Source: an uncultured Clostridia bacterium (GTDB lineage: Bacteria > Bacillota > Clostridia > Oscillospirales > Acutalibacteraceae). From it: a stretch of DNA of 64,000 nucleotides. How positions within the stretch are numbered: the stretch's first letter is position 1; every line of letters starts with the position of its first letter. This document shows, piece by piece, positions 43,969 to 52,763 of this stretch. The stretch is from assembly GCA_944380855.1 (NCBI GenBank), contig CALWIW010000003.1, forward strand, positions 1 to 64,000. Reading direction: 5' to 3'. The notes below the pieces were generated by a model, which did not search any database, was not told the origin of the DNA, and saw only the letters and a program-made list of their open reading frames with translations. Position numbers and translations under genes: made by a program.

Positions 43969-44156
43969 AGAACAATAAAGCAAGGCAGTAGTATGCTTTC
44001 ACCTGTGGGGTTTCGTCTGCACGGGTCAATATTTTTGACATGATGTTAAACGGCTTTTGCCGTTTGTTTGTGTTGAGTTTATTGTGCGGACGGAGTGTAT
44101 TCTGTCCGCGTTTTTTGTATTGTTACAAACGTTTACAGCTTTGGAGGTGCTTAACA
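43969..44156 (+). ncRNA. L20-type leader / attenuator before infC
   Basis: A leader of about 190 nt between the promoter and the infC start. It holds a small hairpin AAACGGC/GCCGTTT (44048-44065) and a terminator hairpin GCGGAC/GTCCGC (44086-44109) with T6 at 44111-44116. In Firmicutes the infC-rpmI-rplT operon is controlled by L20 binding to such a leader and causing early termination. The gene order and terminator position support this; the L20-binding pseudoknot was not modelled. Confidence 0.7.
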
Positions 44157-44675
44157 ATTAGCAGTAAGGAAATTCAGATCAACGAAGAAATTACCGAAAA
44201 AGAGCTTAGAATAATAGGCTCGGACGGTACTCAGCTTGGTATCATGTCAGCGGCTCAGGCTCTTGAGCTTGCAGCAAAGAGCAATCTTGACCTTGTAAAG
44301 ATTGCACCACAGGCAAAACCGCCGGTTTGCAAGATAATGGATTACGGTAAATATCGCTTTGAACAGGCTAAAAGGGAAAAGGAAGCCAGAAAAAATCAGC
44401 GTGTTATCGACGTTAAGGAAGTAAGACTTTCTTTGAATATTGATACCCATGATTTTAATACAAAGCTTAACAATGCCCTTAAGTTTATTAAAAAAGGCGA
44501 TAAGGTAAAGGTTTCTATCAGATTCAGAGGAAGAGAGATGGGACATCCGGAAATCGGTCAGGCAACTATGGAACGTTTTGCCAAGGCCTGCGAGGAAGCA
44601 GCAATTGTGGAAAAGCCTGCAAAGCTTGAAGGCAGAAATATGCTGATGTTCCTTGCTCCAAAGCCCAATAAGTAA
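44157..44675 (+). CDS. infC: Translation initiation factor IF-3 (AUU start)
   Basis: A protein of 172 residues. The N-domain begins INEEITEKELRIIGSDGTQL, the linker is charged (YRFEQAKREKEARKNQR), and the C-domain has KEVRLSLNIDTHDFNTKLNN and VSIRFRGREMGHPE. The start is ATT at 44157, placed 7 bases after GGAGGTG; no ATG, GTG or TTG lies at the right place and homologues begin here. AUU initiation lets IF-3 limit its own synthesis, as known for Escherichia coli. Longer readings extend through the leader terminator and are not real. Confidence 0.93.
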   Translation: MSSKEIQINEEITEKELRIIGSDGTQLGIMSAAQALELAAKSNLDLVKIAPQAKPPVCKIMDYGKYRFEQAKREKEARKNQRVIDVKEVRLSLNIDTHDFNTKLNNALKFIKKGDKVKVSIRFRGREMGHPEIGQATMERFAKACEEAAIVEKPAKLEGRNMLMFLAPKPNK

Positions 44676-44701
44676 TATAAAAATCAGGGAGGATAAATTT
44701 T

Positions 44702-44899
44702 ATGCCTAAGATTAAAACACACAGCGGTGCTAAAAAACGCTTTAAACTTTCCAAAAACGGTAAGGTTATCCGTGCTCATGCAAATAAGAGCCACATTCTC
44801 AACAAGAAGACAAGAAAGCGTAAGAGAGGTCTTCGTCAGACTTGTGTAACAGATAAGACAAATACAGCACAGGTTAAGCGTTTGATTCCTTACAAATAA
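44702..44899 (+). CDS. rpmI: Ribosomal protein L35
   Basis: A protein of 65 residues, the usual length. PKIKTHSGAKKRFKLSKNGK and the basic SHILNKKTRKRKRGLR stretch are typical. It lies between infC and rplT, with GGGAGG before the ATG. Confidence 0.97.
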   Translation: MPKIKTHSGAKKRFKLSKNGKVIRAHANKSHILNKKTRKRKRGLRQTCVTDKTNTAQVKRLIPYK

Positions 44900-44980
44900 T
44901 CAGTCGGTACTGATTATTTGTAAGCAGCGGTATTGATTTTAATTCAAGTTAATAAGTTAAGTTTTCGGAGGTAAATATAT

Positions 44981-45331
44981 ATGGCACGTGTAAAGGGTGC
45001 GATGATGACTCGCAAAAGAAGAAAAAAGACATTAAAGCTTGCTAAAGGTTACTGGGGTGCAAAAAGCAAGCATTTTAAAATGGCTAAACAGGCTGTAATG
45101 AAGTCCGGCAACTATGCATTTATCGGTCGTAAGCATAGAAAGAGAGATTTCAGACGCCTTTGGATTACAAGAATTTCCGCAGCCTGCAAGCTCAACGGCA
45201 CTAACTATTCAACATTTATGAACGGTCTTAAGAAAGCAAATATCGCTCTTAACCGCAAGATGCTTGCTGAGATTGCTGTTTCTGATCCTGCTGCTTTTGC
45301 AAATCTTGTAGAAAAAGCAAAAAATGCATAA
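44981..45331 (+). CDS. rplT: Ribosomal protein L20
   Basis: A protein of 116 residues. [36 protein letters not shown] and [16 protein letters not shown] are L20 hallmarks. It is essential for early 50S assembly and is the likely repressor of its own operon through the leader at 43969-44156. GGAGG precedes the ATG; an intrinsic terminator follows. Confidence 0.97.
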   Translation: MARVKGAMMTRKRRKKTLKLAKGYWGAKSKHFKMAKQAVMKSGNYAFIGRKHRKRDFRRLWITRISAACKLNGTNYSTFMNGLKKANIALNRKMLAEIAVSDPAAFANLVEKAKNA

Positions 45332-45346
45332 TTAAATGTATAAACT

Positions 45347-45375
45347 GCGTTTGGGAGTTACTTCCAAACGCTTTT
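45347..45375 (+). terminator. Terminator after rplT
   Basis: An 8-bp stem (GCGTTTGG with CCAAACGC), a 9-base loop and TTTT, 16 bases after the rplT stop. Confidence 0.82.
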
Positions 45376-45403
45376 GCATTTCTCTGGGAAAGTGTGGAAT
45401 GTT

Positions 45404-46201
45404 ATGGATTTTGTTATAAATTCAAAAGATAACCGACTGGTGAAGCTTGCATCGAAGCTTCAAAAAAGCTCTTCATTCAGAAAAGAACAAAATCTTATTC
45501 CCGTAGAGGGAGCAAGGCTTTGTGAAGACGCATTAAACTCAAATGCAGAAATTAAATATTTCTTTTATACTGAATCGGCGGCAAAGAAATATACTGTTAT
45601 CATAGAGAAAATCTCAAAAAATTGTCCTGATACATACAAGGTAAGCGAAAATGTTTTTCAAAAAATGTGCGATACGGTAACTCCCCAAGGAATTCTTTCT
45701 TTAGTTTCACCCCTTGACAAAAGTTCTGTATTTGATACAATAAAAAAGCATGATAAGTTTAGATTTTTGGCTCTTGATTGTGTTCAGGACCCGGGAAATA
45801 TGGGTACAATACTGCGGACTGCCGAGGCATTGGGGATTGACGGTATAGTTATAAGCAGCAATTCCTGTGATATTTACTGCCCGAAAGTTATAAGAGGAAC
45901 AATGGGTGCCGCTTTCAGACTTCCTGTTTATATAACTGACGATTTGCCGGGTTATTTAAATAAGTTTAATGAAGTCGGTAAATCTTATGCTACGGTTCCG
46001 TCAGACGCCGAAAAAAAGGTTACTGAGATTGACTTTAAGTCCGGAAGTTCAATTGCGGTTATCGGAAATGAAGGCAACGGAATTTCACCTGAATGTTTAA
46101 AGTCTTGCTTATGCAAAATCACAATTCCTATGTCGGGCAATGCCGAGTCCCTTAATGCAGGCATTGCGGCAGGTATTGTGATGTGGGAGATGGTAAGATA
46201 A
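45404..46201 (+). CDS. TrmH-family RNA 2'-O-methyltransferase (SpoU)
   Basis: A protein of 265 residues. The N-terminal substrate-binding domain (NSKDNRLVKLASKLQKSSSF, then LIPVEGARLCEDAL) is followed by a SPOUT knot domain with motifs LALDCVQDPGNMGTILRTAE, VIGNEGNGISPECL and IPMSGNAESLNAGIAAGIVM. It methylates a ribose in rRNA or tRNA with S-adenosylmethionine; the target is not clear (RlmB- or TsnR-like). The start is ATG 45404, after GGAA, since the longer reading overlaps the rplT terminator. It overlaps nothing and is followed closely by dprA. Confidence 0.9.
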   Translation: MDFVINSKDNRLVKLASKLQKSSSFRKEQNLIPVEGARLCEDALNSNAEIKYFFYTESAAKKYTVIIEKISKNCPDTYKVSENVFQKMCDTVTPQGILSLVSPLDKSSVFDTIKKHDKFRFLALDCVQDPGNMGTILRTAEALGIDGIVISSNSCDIYCPKVIRGTMGAAFRLPVYITDDLPGYLNKFNEVGKSYATVPSDAEKKVTEIDFKSGSSIAVIGNEGNGISPECLKSCLCKITIPMSGNAESLNAGIAAGIVMWEMVR

Positions 46202-46203
46202 TT

Positions 46204-47457
46204 ATGGTTTATAATAATGCCCGTTACTGGATATGGCTTGCTTCGGCTTTGGGATATAAAACGCCCAAGGCCTTAAAGGTTTGTGAATTTTCATTCAGTA
46301 TAGCCGAATTTTATGAGTGCGGGGAGAATCATTGGAAGCTTTGTCCCGGTATAACTCCCGGTGATATTCAGAAGCTTCGGAATGCTTCCCTTGAAAGTGC
46401 GGACAAAATTATAAACAGGTGTATTGAATTGGGTATTGATATAATCACCTTTGATGACGACAGATACCCGGATTGTCTTAAAAATATCTATGCACCTCCA
46501 TGTGTTTTATATGTAAAGGGAGATTTTCCTGATTTTGACAACAGATTTACCGTAGGTATCGTGGGAACGAGAAATGCATCCAAATATGGTTTGAGAGTAG
46601 CCTATGATGCTGCTTCAAATCTTACAAGGGCTGGAGTTCTGATAATAAGCGGCGGTGCGTTGGGAATTGATTCTGCCGCTCACCGAGGTGCTTTGGCTGC
46701 CGGCGGTGACACGGTTTGTGTGCTGGGCGTTGGAATAGACGTAAACTACATCGGTCAGAATACAAAGATGAGGGATTATATAACCACTCACGGCTGTCTT
46801 GTAACCGAATATCCTCCCGGAACTACGGCAAAGCCTTTTCATTTTCCTGCAAGAAACAGGATAATTGCGGCTTTTTCCGACGCGTTGCTGGTTGTTGAGG
46901 CCGCAAAGAAAAGCGGTGCATTAATAACAGCTAATCTTGCTACTGAACAGGGTAAAGAGGTATTTGCGGTTATGGGCAATATTAATGAGACAAATTCTCA
47001 GGGAACAAATGCTCTGATCAAAGACGGTGCCTATCCCTATACTCACTATACAGATATTATAGACGCTTTTCCAAATGTTTATATAACAAGGAAAAACGAT
47101 GTGAAAGCCACGGAAACGGCTTTGGAAGCAATTCCCGTAAAAGGCAGCCTTCCAAAAAAAGCTGACAAAAGCAGGTCGGTGCCGGTTCCTGATAAAGCCG
47201 GACATAAAGATAATGCGTCTTTAAAGGGGAAAATTTCCGAAAATAAGGGTAATATTTCAAAAGATAAGCTTACAAATATAAGCAGTGAAGCGAGGCGTGT
47301 GTATGACGCTATAAAGCAGGGAGAAACAGTTTCCACAGATGAACTGTGCATACGGCTCGGTTTATTGCCGCATAAGCTTCTGCCTTTTATTACAGAGCTT
47401 GAAATAGAGGGGCTTGTTGTAAATGCAGGGGCAAGAAATTACAGAAAATCAGATTAA
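46204..47457 (+). CDS. dprA: DNA processing protein DprA
   Basis: A protein of 417 residues. A helical N-terminal part (1-75) precedes the Rossmann-like DprA domain (about 80-290) with VGIVGTRNASKYGLRVAYDA, ISGGALGIDSAAHRGAL, FPARNRIIAAFSDALLVVEA and GALITANLATEQGKEVFAV. A linker rich in Lys and Ser, and a winged helix (about 355-417, EARRVYDAIKQGETVSTDEL), follow. DprA loads RecA on incoming DNA during transformation. ATG 46204 is 2 bases after the methylase stop; an ATG 21 bases earlier lies inside that gene. Competence in this organism cannot be judged from here. Confidence 0.94.
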   Translation: MVYNNARYWIWLASALGYKTPKALKVCEFSFSIAEFYECGENHWKLCPGITPGDIQKLRNASLESADKIINRCIELGIDIITFDDDRYPDCLKNIYAPPCVLYVKGDFPDFDNRFTVGIVGTRNASKYGLRVAYDAASNLTRAGVLIISGGALGIDSAAHRGALAAGGDTVCVLGVGIDVNYIGQNTKMRDYITTHGCLVTEYPPGTTAKPFHFPARNRIIAAFSDALLVVEAAKKSGALITANLATEQGKEVFAVMGNINETNSQGTNALIKDGAYPYTHYTDIIDAFPNVYITRKNDVKATETALEAIPVKGSLPKKADKSRSVPVPDKAGHKDNASLKGKISENKGNISKDKLTNISSEARRVYDAIKQGETVSTDELCIRLGLLPHKLLPFITELEIEGLVVNAGARNYRKSD

Positions 47458-47509
47458 AATATCAAAAATCAGATGTGACAGAAGTATTTAAAAAGTACGG
47501 AGGAATGAA

Positions 47510-49588
47510 ATGTCAAATCTTGTAATAGTAGAGTCTCCTGCCAAGGCAAAAACAATACAAAAATATCTTGGCAAGGATTATGAAGTTATCGCATCAATGG
47601 GACACGTAAGGGATTTGCCTGCGGCACGTCTCAGCGTTGATATAAAAAACAATTATGCTCCGAAATATGCAGTTATAAAGGGCAAGGAAAAGCTTGTTGA
47701 GGAACTTAAAAAAGAAGCCGAAAAAAGTGAAAAAGTATACCTTGCAACCGACCCTGACCGTGAGGGTGAAGCTATTTCATGGCATCTTGCGTATCTTTTA
47801 AATCTCGACCTTGAAAGTAAAAACAGGGTTGAGTTTAACGAGATAACAAAAACAGGAGTCAGCAACGGAATGGAAAATCCGAGGTCAATCAACATTGACC
47901 TTGTAAATGCTCAGCAGGCAAGAAGAATTCTTGACAGACTTGTGGGTTACAAGCTTAGCCCTTTTATTTCTCAGAAAATAAGAAGAGGATTGTCTGCGGG
48001 ACGTGTTCAGTCTGTTGCGGTGAGAATTATAGTTGACAGAGAAAACGAAATCAGAGAATTTAAGCCGGAGGAATACTGGTCAATCGACGCAAAATTTATT
48101 CCTAAGGGCAGCAGAAAGGTGTTTTCTGCCGCATTTTACGGTGATGAAAACGGAAAAATCAAGATAGAAAACGAAGAACAGGCAAACAAAATTCTTGCCG
48201 ACCTTGACGGTGCGGAGTATGTGGTGTCAAAGGTTAAAAACGGTACAAGAAAAAAATCTCCTGCTCCTCCGTTTATAACATCAACACTTCAGCAGGAGGC
48301 TTCCAGAAAGCTGGGATTTCAGTCAAGAAGAACAATGAAGGTGGCTCAGGAGCTTTATGAGGGCGTTGAAGTTGAGGGAATAGGTGCAATGGGTCTTATA
48401 ACCTATATGAGAACCGACTCTCTGAGAATTTCAAATGACGCAATACAGGAGGTTTCAAAGTATATCTCAGAAACCTACGGAGAAAAATATCTGCCCTCAA
48501 AGCCTCGTGTGTTTAAGTCCCGTGCCAATGCTCAGGACGGTCACGAAGCCATACGTCCTTCTGTTCCGTCCCTTACTCCCGACAGGGTAAAGAGCAGTCT
48601 TACTTCCGACCAATACAAGCTTTATAAGCTTATATGGGAAAGATTTACCGCCTGCCAAATGGCTGACTGCATACAAAAAACCACGCAGGCAGATATTTCT
48701 GCCAACAACTATATTTTTAAGGCGTCAGGCTATAAGGTTGATTTTGACGGATTTACTGTTCTGTATGTTGAAAGCAACGACAGTGCGGAGGAAAAGGAAA
48801 AGGAGCTTCCGTCACTTGAAAAGGATATGCCGGTTAAGCTTAAAGAGATTGTGCCTAACCAGCATTTTACACAGCCTCCTGCAAGATTTACCGAAGCTTC
48901 ACTTATCAAGGCGTTGGAGGAATACGGCATAGGCAGACCGTCAACCTATGCGGCGACAATTACAACAATTACAAGCCGTGAGTATGTAAAGCGTGACGGC
49001 AAGACACTTATACCTACTGAACTGGGAGAGGTGTCAACTCAGCTTATGAGAGAGCGTTTCCCTAAAATCGTAAATGTGAAGTTTACGGCTCAGATGGAAA
49101 AAGAACTTGATACTGTTGAAAAGGGCGAAACCCAGTGGATTCAGCTTTTGGATGAATTTTATCAGGATTTTGATAAAACACTTAAAAAGGCAAAAGAGGA
49201 CATGGAGGGTGTAAAGCTCCACCTCAAAGAGGACGAAACCGATCTTATCTGCGAGTTCTGCGGACGCCAGATGGTGGTTAAATTCGGACGTTACGGAAAG
49301 TTTATAGCTTGCCCCGGATACCCGGAGTGTAAAAATATTAAAAAGTTTGTTCAGGATATAGGAGTTGCCTGCCCCAAGTGCGGAGGCAAGGTTATTGTAA
49401 GAAAAACAAAAAAGGGCAAGCCTTTCTATGGATGTGAAAATTATCCGAACTGCGATTTTGTTTCATGGACCGAGCCCACAAATGAAAAATGTCCGAAATG
49501 CGGCAAGACTCTGTATAAGAAAAAGGGAAAGAAGCCTACCCTTTACTGTGCTGAAGAGGGCTGCGGTTATTCAAGACCTTTTGAATAA
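47510..49588 (+). CDS. topA: DNA topoisomerase I
   Basis: A protein of 692 residues. The Toprim domain (NLVIVESPAKAKTIQKYLGK, DPDREGEAISWH) is followed by the catalytic IA core with the active Tyr in GLITYMRTDSLRIS, and GRPSTYAATITTI. The tail has three four-Cys zinc ribbons (CEFCGRQMVVKFGRYGKFIACPGYPEC would be one, split here at CEFCGRQM, CPKCGGKV and CPKCGKTL). It relaxes negative supercoils. GGAGG precedes the ATG. It follows dprA, a common Firmicutes order. Confidence 0.97.
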   Translation: MSNLVIVESPAKAKTIQKYLGKDYEVIASMGHVRDLPAARLSVDIKNNYAPKYAVIKGKEKLVEELKKEAEKSEKVYLATDPDREGEAISWHLAYLLNLDLESKNRVEFNEITKTGVSNGMENPRSINIDLVNAQQARRILDRLVGYKLSPFISQKIRRGLSAGRVQSVAVRIIVDRENEIREFKPEEYWSIDAKFIPKGSRKVFSAAFYGDENGKIKIENEEQANKILADLDGAEYVVSKVKNGTRKKSPAPPFITSTLQQEASRKLGFQSRRTMKVAQELYEGVEVEGIGAMGLITYMRTDSLRISNDAIQEVSKYISETYGEKYLPSKPRVFKSRANAQDGHEAIRPSVPSLTPDRVKSSLTSDQYKLYKLIWERFTACQMADCIQKTTQADISANNYIFKASGYKVDFDGFTVLYVESNDSAEEKEKELPSLEKDMPVKLKEIVPNQHFTQPPARFTEASLIKALEEYGIGRPSTYAATITTITSREYVKRDGKTLIPTELGEVSTQLMRERFPKIVNVKFTAQMEKELDTVEKGETQWIQLLDEFYQDFDKTLKKAKEDMEGVKLHLKEDETDLICEFCGRQMVVKFGRYGKFIACPGYPECKNIKKFVQDIGVACPKCGGKVIVRKTKKGKPFYGCENYPNCDFVSWTEPTNEKCPKCGKTLYKKKGKKPTLYCAEEGCGYSRPFE

Positions 49589-49640
49589 TAACTTAAAATG
49601 GAAATCTTTTTTGCCTTTTATGGCTGATAGGTTGTGACTT

Positions 49641-50996
49641 ATGTATATAAATGTAATAGGTGCCGGACTTGCCGGCTGTGAAGCGGCTTTTCAGGCGGCT
49701 CAGAGAGGGCTTAAGGTTTATCTTTATGAAATGAAGCCTCAAAAGAAAACCCCTGCTCATAAAAGCGATATGTTTTCGGAGCTTGTATGCTCAAATTCTC
49801 TGAAAGCAGACAGAGTTGAAAGTGCCGCTGGTATGCTTAAAGAAGAAATGCGTGTGATGAATTCTCTGTTAATTGAGTGTGCAGACCTTTGCCGTGTTCC
49901 GGCCGGAGGTGCTTTGGCTGTTGACCGTGACAAATTTTCATCTATGGTTACAGAGAGAATAAAAAATCACCCTAATATTCAAGTTGTGGAAAAAGAGGTT
50001 TTAAGCCTTGATGAGTTTCTAAATGAAAAAGAGGCGGTAACAGTGGTTGCCTCGGGACCTTTGACCTCTGAAAGTCTTTCTGAAAGTATAAAGGAATATT
50101 TCGGCGGCGGACTTTCCTTTTTTGACGCGGCGGCTCCCATAGTTTCTGCGGAAAGCATAGATATGGAATACGCCTTTACCGCCTCAAGATACGGCAAAGG
50201 GGACGGCGACGATTATATAAACTGCCCCATGAACAAGGAAGAATACGAGATTTTTCATCGTGAGCTTGTTAATGCCGAAAGAGCACCGCTCCACGACTTT
50301 GACGTAAGCAATCCAAAGGTTTACGAGGGCTGTATGCCTATAGAGATAATGGCACAAAGAGGGGAAGATACCATAAGGTTCGGTCCCATGAAGCCTGTAG
50401 GACTTAAAGACCCGAAAACAGGTCATCGTCCCTGGGCGGTTTTACAGCTCAGAAAGGAAAACGCATTGGGAAGTATGTATAACCTTGTAGGTTTTCAGAC
50501 AAATCTGAAATTTCCCGAACAAAAAAGAGTTTTCGGATTAATTCCCGCTCTTAAAAATGCCGAATATTACAGATACGGTGTAATGCACCGAAATACATTT
50601 TTAAATTCTCCGAAAATACTCAATTCGGATTACAGCACAAGAAAATATAAAAACCTGTTTTTCGCCGGTCAGATGACCGGGGTTGAGGGGTACATGGAGT
50701 CTGCAAGCTCGGGGCTTTTGGCGGGAATAAACGCCGCAAGAAGGGCTTTAGGATTTGAAACTTTGACTATGCCCGAAACCTCAATGACAGGGTCGCTCAG
50801 CAGATATATAAGCTGTCCTGATGTTGAAAAGTTTCAGCCTATGGGAGCAAACCTTGGTGTGCTTCCTCCTCTTGAAAACCGTCCGAGAGATAAAAAGGAG
50901 AGGGCGGCGGCTTATGCCTACAGAGGACTTAAAGATACGGAAAGCTTTTTAAAGCTGTCAGGGGAGAATTTTAAACCTGCAAATATTAAGGAATAA
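49641..50996 (+). CDS. trmFO: tRNA (uracil-5-)-methyltransferase TrmFO (folate/FAD dependent)
   Basis: A protein of 451 residues. The FAD-binding N-terminus is VIGAGLAGCEAAFQAAQRGL, followed by AHKSDMFSELVCSNSLKADR and the C-terminal FFAGQMTGVEGYMESASSGL. It makes T54 in tRNA with methylene-tetrahydrofolate. The usual length is about 440. The topA-trmFO order is widely conserved in Firmicutes. The ribosome site (ATAGGTTGTG) is weak. Confidence 0.96.
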   Translation: MYINVIGAGLAGCEAAFQAAQRGLKVYLYEMKPQKKTPAHKSDMFSELVCSNSLKADRVESAAGMLKEEMRVMNSLLIECADLCRVPAGGALAVDRDKFSSMVTERIKNHPNIQVVEKEVLSLDEFLNEKEAVTVVASGPLTSESLSESIKEYFGGGLSFFDAAAPIVSAESIDMEYAFTASRYGKGDGDDYINCPMNKEEYEIFHRELVNAERAPLHDFDVSNPKVYEGCMPIEIMAQRGEDTIRFGPMKPVGLKDPKTGHRPWAVLQLRKENALGSMYNLVGFQTNLKFPEQKRVFGLIPALKNAEYYRYGVMHRNTFLNSPKILNSDYSTRKYKNLFFAGQMTGVEGYMESASSGLLAGINAARRALGFETLTMPETSMTGSLSRYISCPDVEKFQPMGANLGVLPPLENRPRDKKERAAAYAYRGLKDTESFLKLSGENFKPANIKE

Positions 50997-51043
50997 AAAT
51001 ATTAAGGATAAGAACAGATATAACAGAATAGAGGTGCAGCATA

Positions 51044-52039
51044 ATGAAAATTATCGTGGACGCATTCGGCGGAGATAACGCCCCTTTGGAAATCATTAAA
51101 GGCTCCTGCGAGGCAAAGGCAGAGTACGGAGTGGATATAGTTTTTACCGGAAACAGAAATATAATCGAGAAAGTTGCCAAGGAAAATAATATCGACATAA
51201 GCGGCATTGAAATAATACATACGGAAGATGTTATTTCCATGCATGACGCAGGTTCGGAAATTATGAAGTCAAAAAGCAGCAGCTCTATGGCTCTGGGCCT
51301 TAAAGCCGTTGTCGAGGGCAAGGGGGACGCTTTTGTATCCGCAGGAAACAGCGGTGCAATGTGCGTGGGAGCTACCCTTATGGTTAAGAGAATTAAGGGA
51401 ATAAAAAGACCGGGATTTGCACCGGTTATTCCTACAATGGACGGCTGTTTGATTCTTGTGGACTGCGGTGCCAATGTGGAGTGCAGACCGGAAATGCTTC
51501 AGCAGTTCGGTATTATGGGTTCTGCTTACATGAACAAGGTATATGGAATTGACAAGCCGAAGGTTGCCCTTGCCAATGTAGGCGAGGAGGAAAGCAAGGG
51601 CGGAGAGCTTCAGCTTCAGGCCTATGAGCTTTTGAAAAATTCTCCCCTTAATTTCGTTGGAAATATTGAGGGAAGAGATATTCCTCTGGGCGGCTGTGAA
51701 GTGCTTGTGTGCGACGGTTTTACTGGAAATCTTATTCTTAAAACCTATGAGGGCGTTGCAATGGCTCTTATGAAGAAAATTAAGGGCATTTTTACTAAGG
51801 GTATTAAAAATAAACTTGCCGCCGCAATGGTGCTTTCCGATATGAAGAAAATGAAAAAAGAGTTTGACTATAACGAATACGGCGGAGCACCTATTTTAGG
51901 CTGTTCAAAGCCTGTGTTTAAGGCACATGGAAGTTCAAATGCCAAGACCTTTAAAAACGCTATAAGACTTACAAAGCAGTATGTTGACGGAGATGTAATA
52001 GGAGCTATTACAAAATCCCTGGAGAGCATGAAAAAATAA
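51044..52039 (+). CDS. plsX: Phosphate acyltransferase PlsX
   Basis: A protein of 331 residues. VDAFGGDNAPLEIIKGSCEA, FVSAGNSGAMCVGATLMVKR and CDGFTGNLILKTYEGVAMAL are characteristic. It makes acyl-phosphate from acyl-ACP for phospholipid synthesis and binds the membrane. In many Firmicutes acpP or fab genes lie between plsX and rnc; here rnc follows directly after 18 bases. Confidence 0.96.
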   Translation: MKIIVDAFGGDNAPLEIIKGSCEAKAEYGVDIVFTGNRNIIEKVAKENNIDISGIEIIHTEDVISMHDAGSEIMKSKSSSSMALGLKAVVEGKGDAFVSAGNSGAMCVGATLMVKRIKGIKRPGFAPVIPTMDGCLILVDCGANVECRPEMLQQFGIMGSAYMNKVYGIDKPKVALANVGEEESKGGELQLQAYELLKNSPLNFVGNIEGRDIPLGGCEVLVCDGFTGNLILKTYEGVAMALMKKIKGIFTKGIKNKLAAAMVLSDMKKMKKEFDYNEYGGAPILGCSKPVFKAHGSSNAKTFKNAIRLTKQYVDGDVIGAITKSLESMKK

Positions 52040-52057
52040 AAGATAAGCGGTGTAAAA

Positions 52058-52735
52058 ATGGAAGAATTTCAAAAGATTATCGGGTATCAGTTTAAAAATC
52101 AGGGACTTTTAACGGAAGCCCTGACACATTCCTCCTATGCAAACGAGCATAAAAACAAAAAGATAAAGTGCAACGAACGCCTGGAGTTTTTGGGCGACGC
52201 GGTTCTTTCAATTGTGGTTTCAGACTATATATTTAAGAATTGTCCCCATCTTCCGGAGGGAGAGCTTACAAAGCTTCGGGCTTCCCTTGTCTGCGAAAAA
52301 AGTCTTTTTCAGTTTGCAAAAAAGATTGATTTGGGAAATTACCTTATATTGAGCAAGGGAGAAAAGAACAGCCACGGCGATGAAAGACCGTCAATTCTTT
52401 CCGACGCTTTTGAAGCGGTGATTGCCGCAATATACCTTGACGGAGGAATTGAAAAAGCAAGAAAACATATTCTCAGATTTGTAGAGCCTGAAATTTTAAA
52501 CCACAAGCCAAAGGCTTTCAAGGATTATAAAACCACCTTGCAGGAAATAGTGCAGAAAAATCCCGGAGAGCTTTTGCAGTACTGCCTTGTTGATGAAAGC
52601 GGTCCCGACCACAACAAGCATTTTGTGGTTGAGGTTCATTTAAACAGCAACGTAATCGGCAAGGGCGGCGGAAAGAGCAAAAAAGAAGCCGAACAGCAGG
52701 CGGCAAGAAAAGCTCTTGAACTTATGGGCTATTGA
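52058..52735 (+). CDS. rnc: Ribonuclease III
   Basis: A protein of 225 residues. The catalytic signature is NERLEFLGDAVLSIVVSDY, with a second acidic cluster DAFEAVIAAIYLDGG. The double-stranded RNA-binding domain is at about 150-225 (DYKTTLQEIVQKNPGELLQY, GGGKSKKEAEQQAARKALE). It processes rRNA precursors and structured RNAs. It lies in a plsX-rnc-radical SAM-smc-ftsY cluster. Confidence 0.97.
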   Translation: MEEFQKIIGYQFKNQGLLTEALTHSSYANEHKNKKIKCNERLEFLGDAVLSIVVSDYIFKNCPHLPEGELTKLRASLVCEKSLFQFAKKIDLGNYLILSKGEKNSHGDERPSILSDAFEAVIAAIYLDGGIEKARKHILRFVEPEILNHKPKAFKDYKTTLQEIVQKNPGELLQYCLVDESGPDHNKHFVVEVHLNSNVIGKGGGKSKKEAEQQAARKALELMGY

Positions 52736-52763
52736 TTTATCTTAGAAAAGGGAGGACAGAAGT

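Noticed and set aside
44040..44156. Longer IF-3 reading from the ATG at 44040.
   Set aside because: It runs through the leader terminator and a Cys-rich, non-homologous prefix; the ATT with a strong ribosome site fits the known IF-3 N-terminus.
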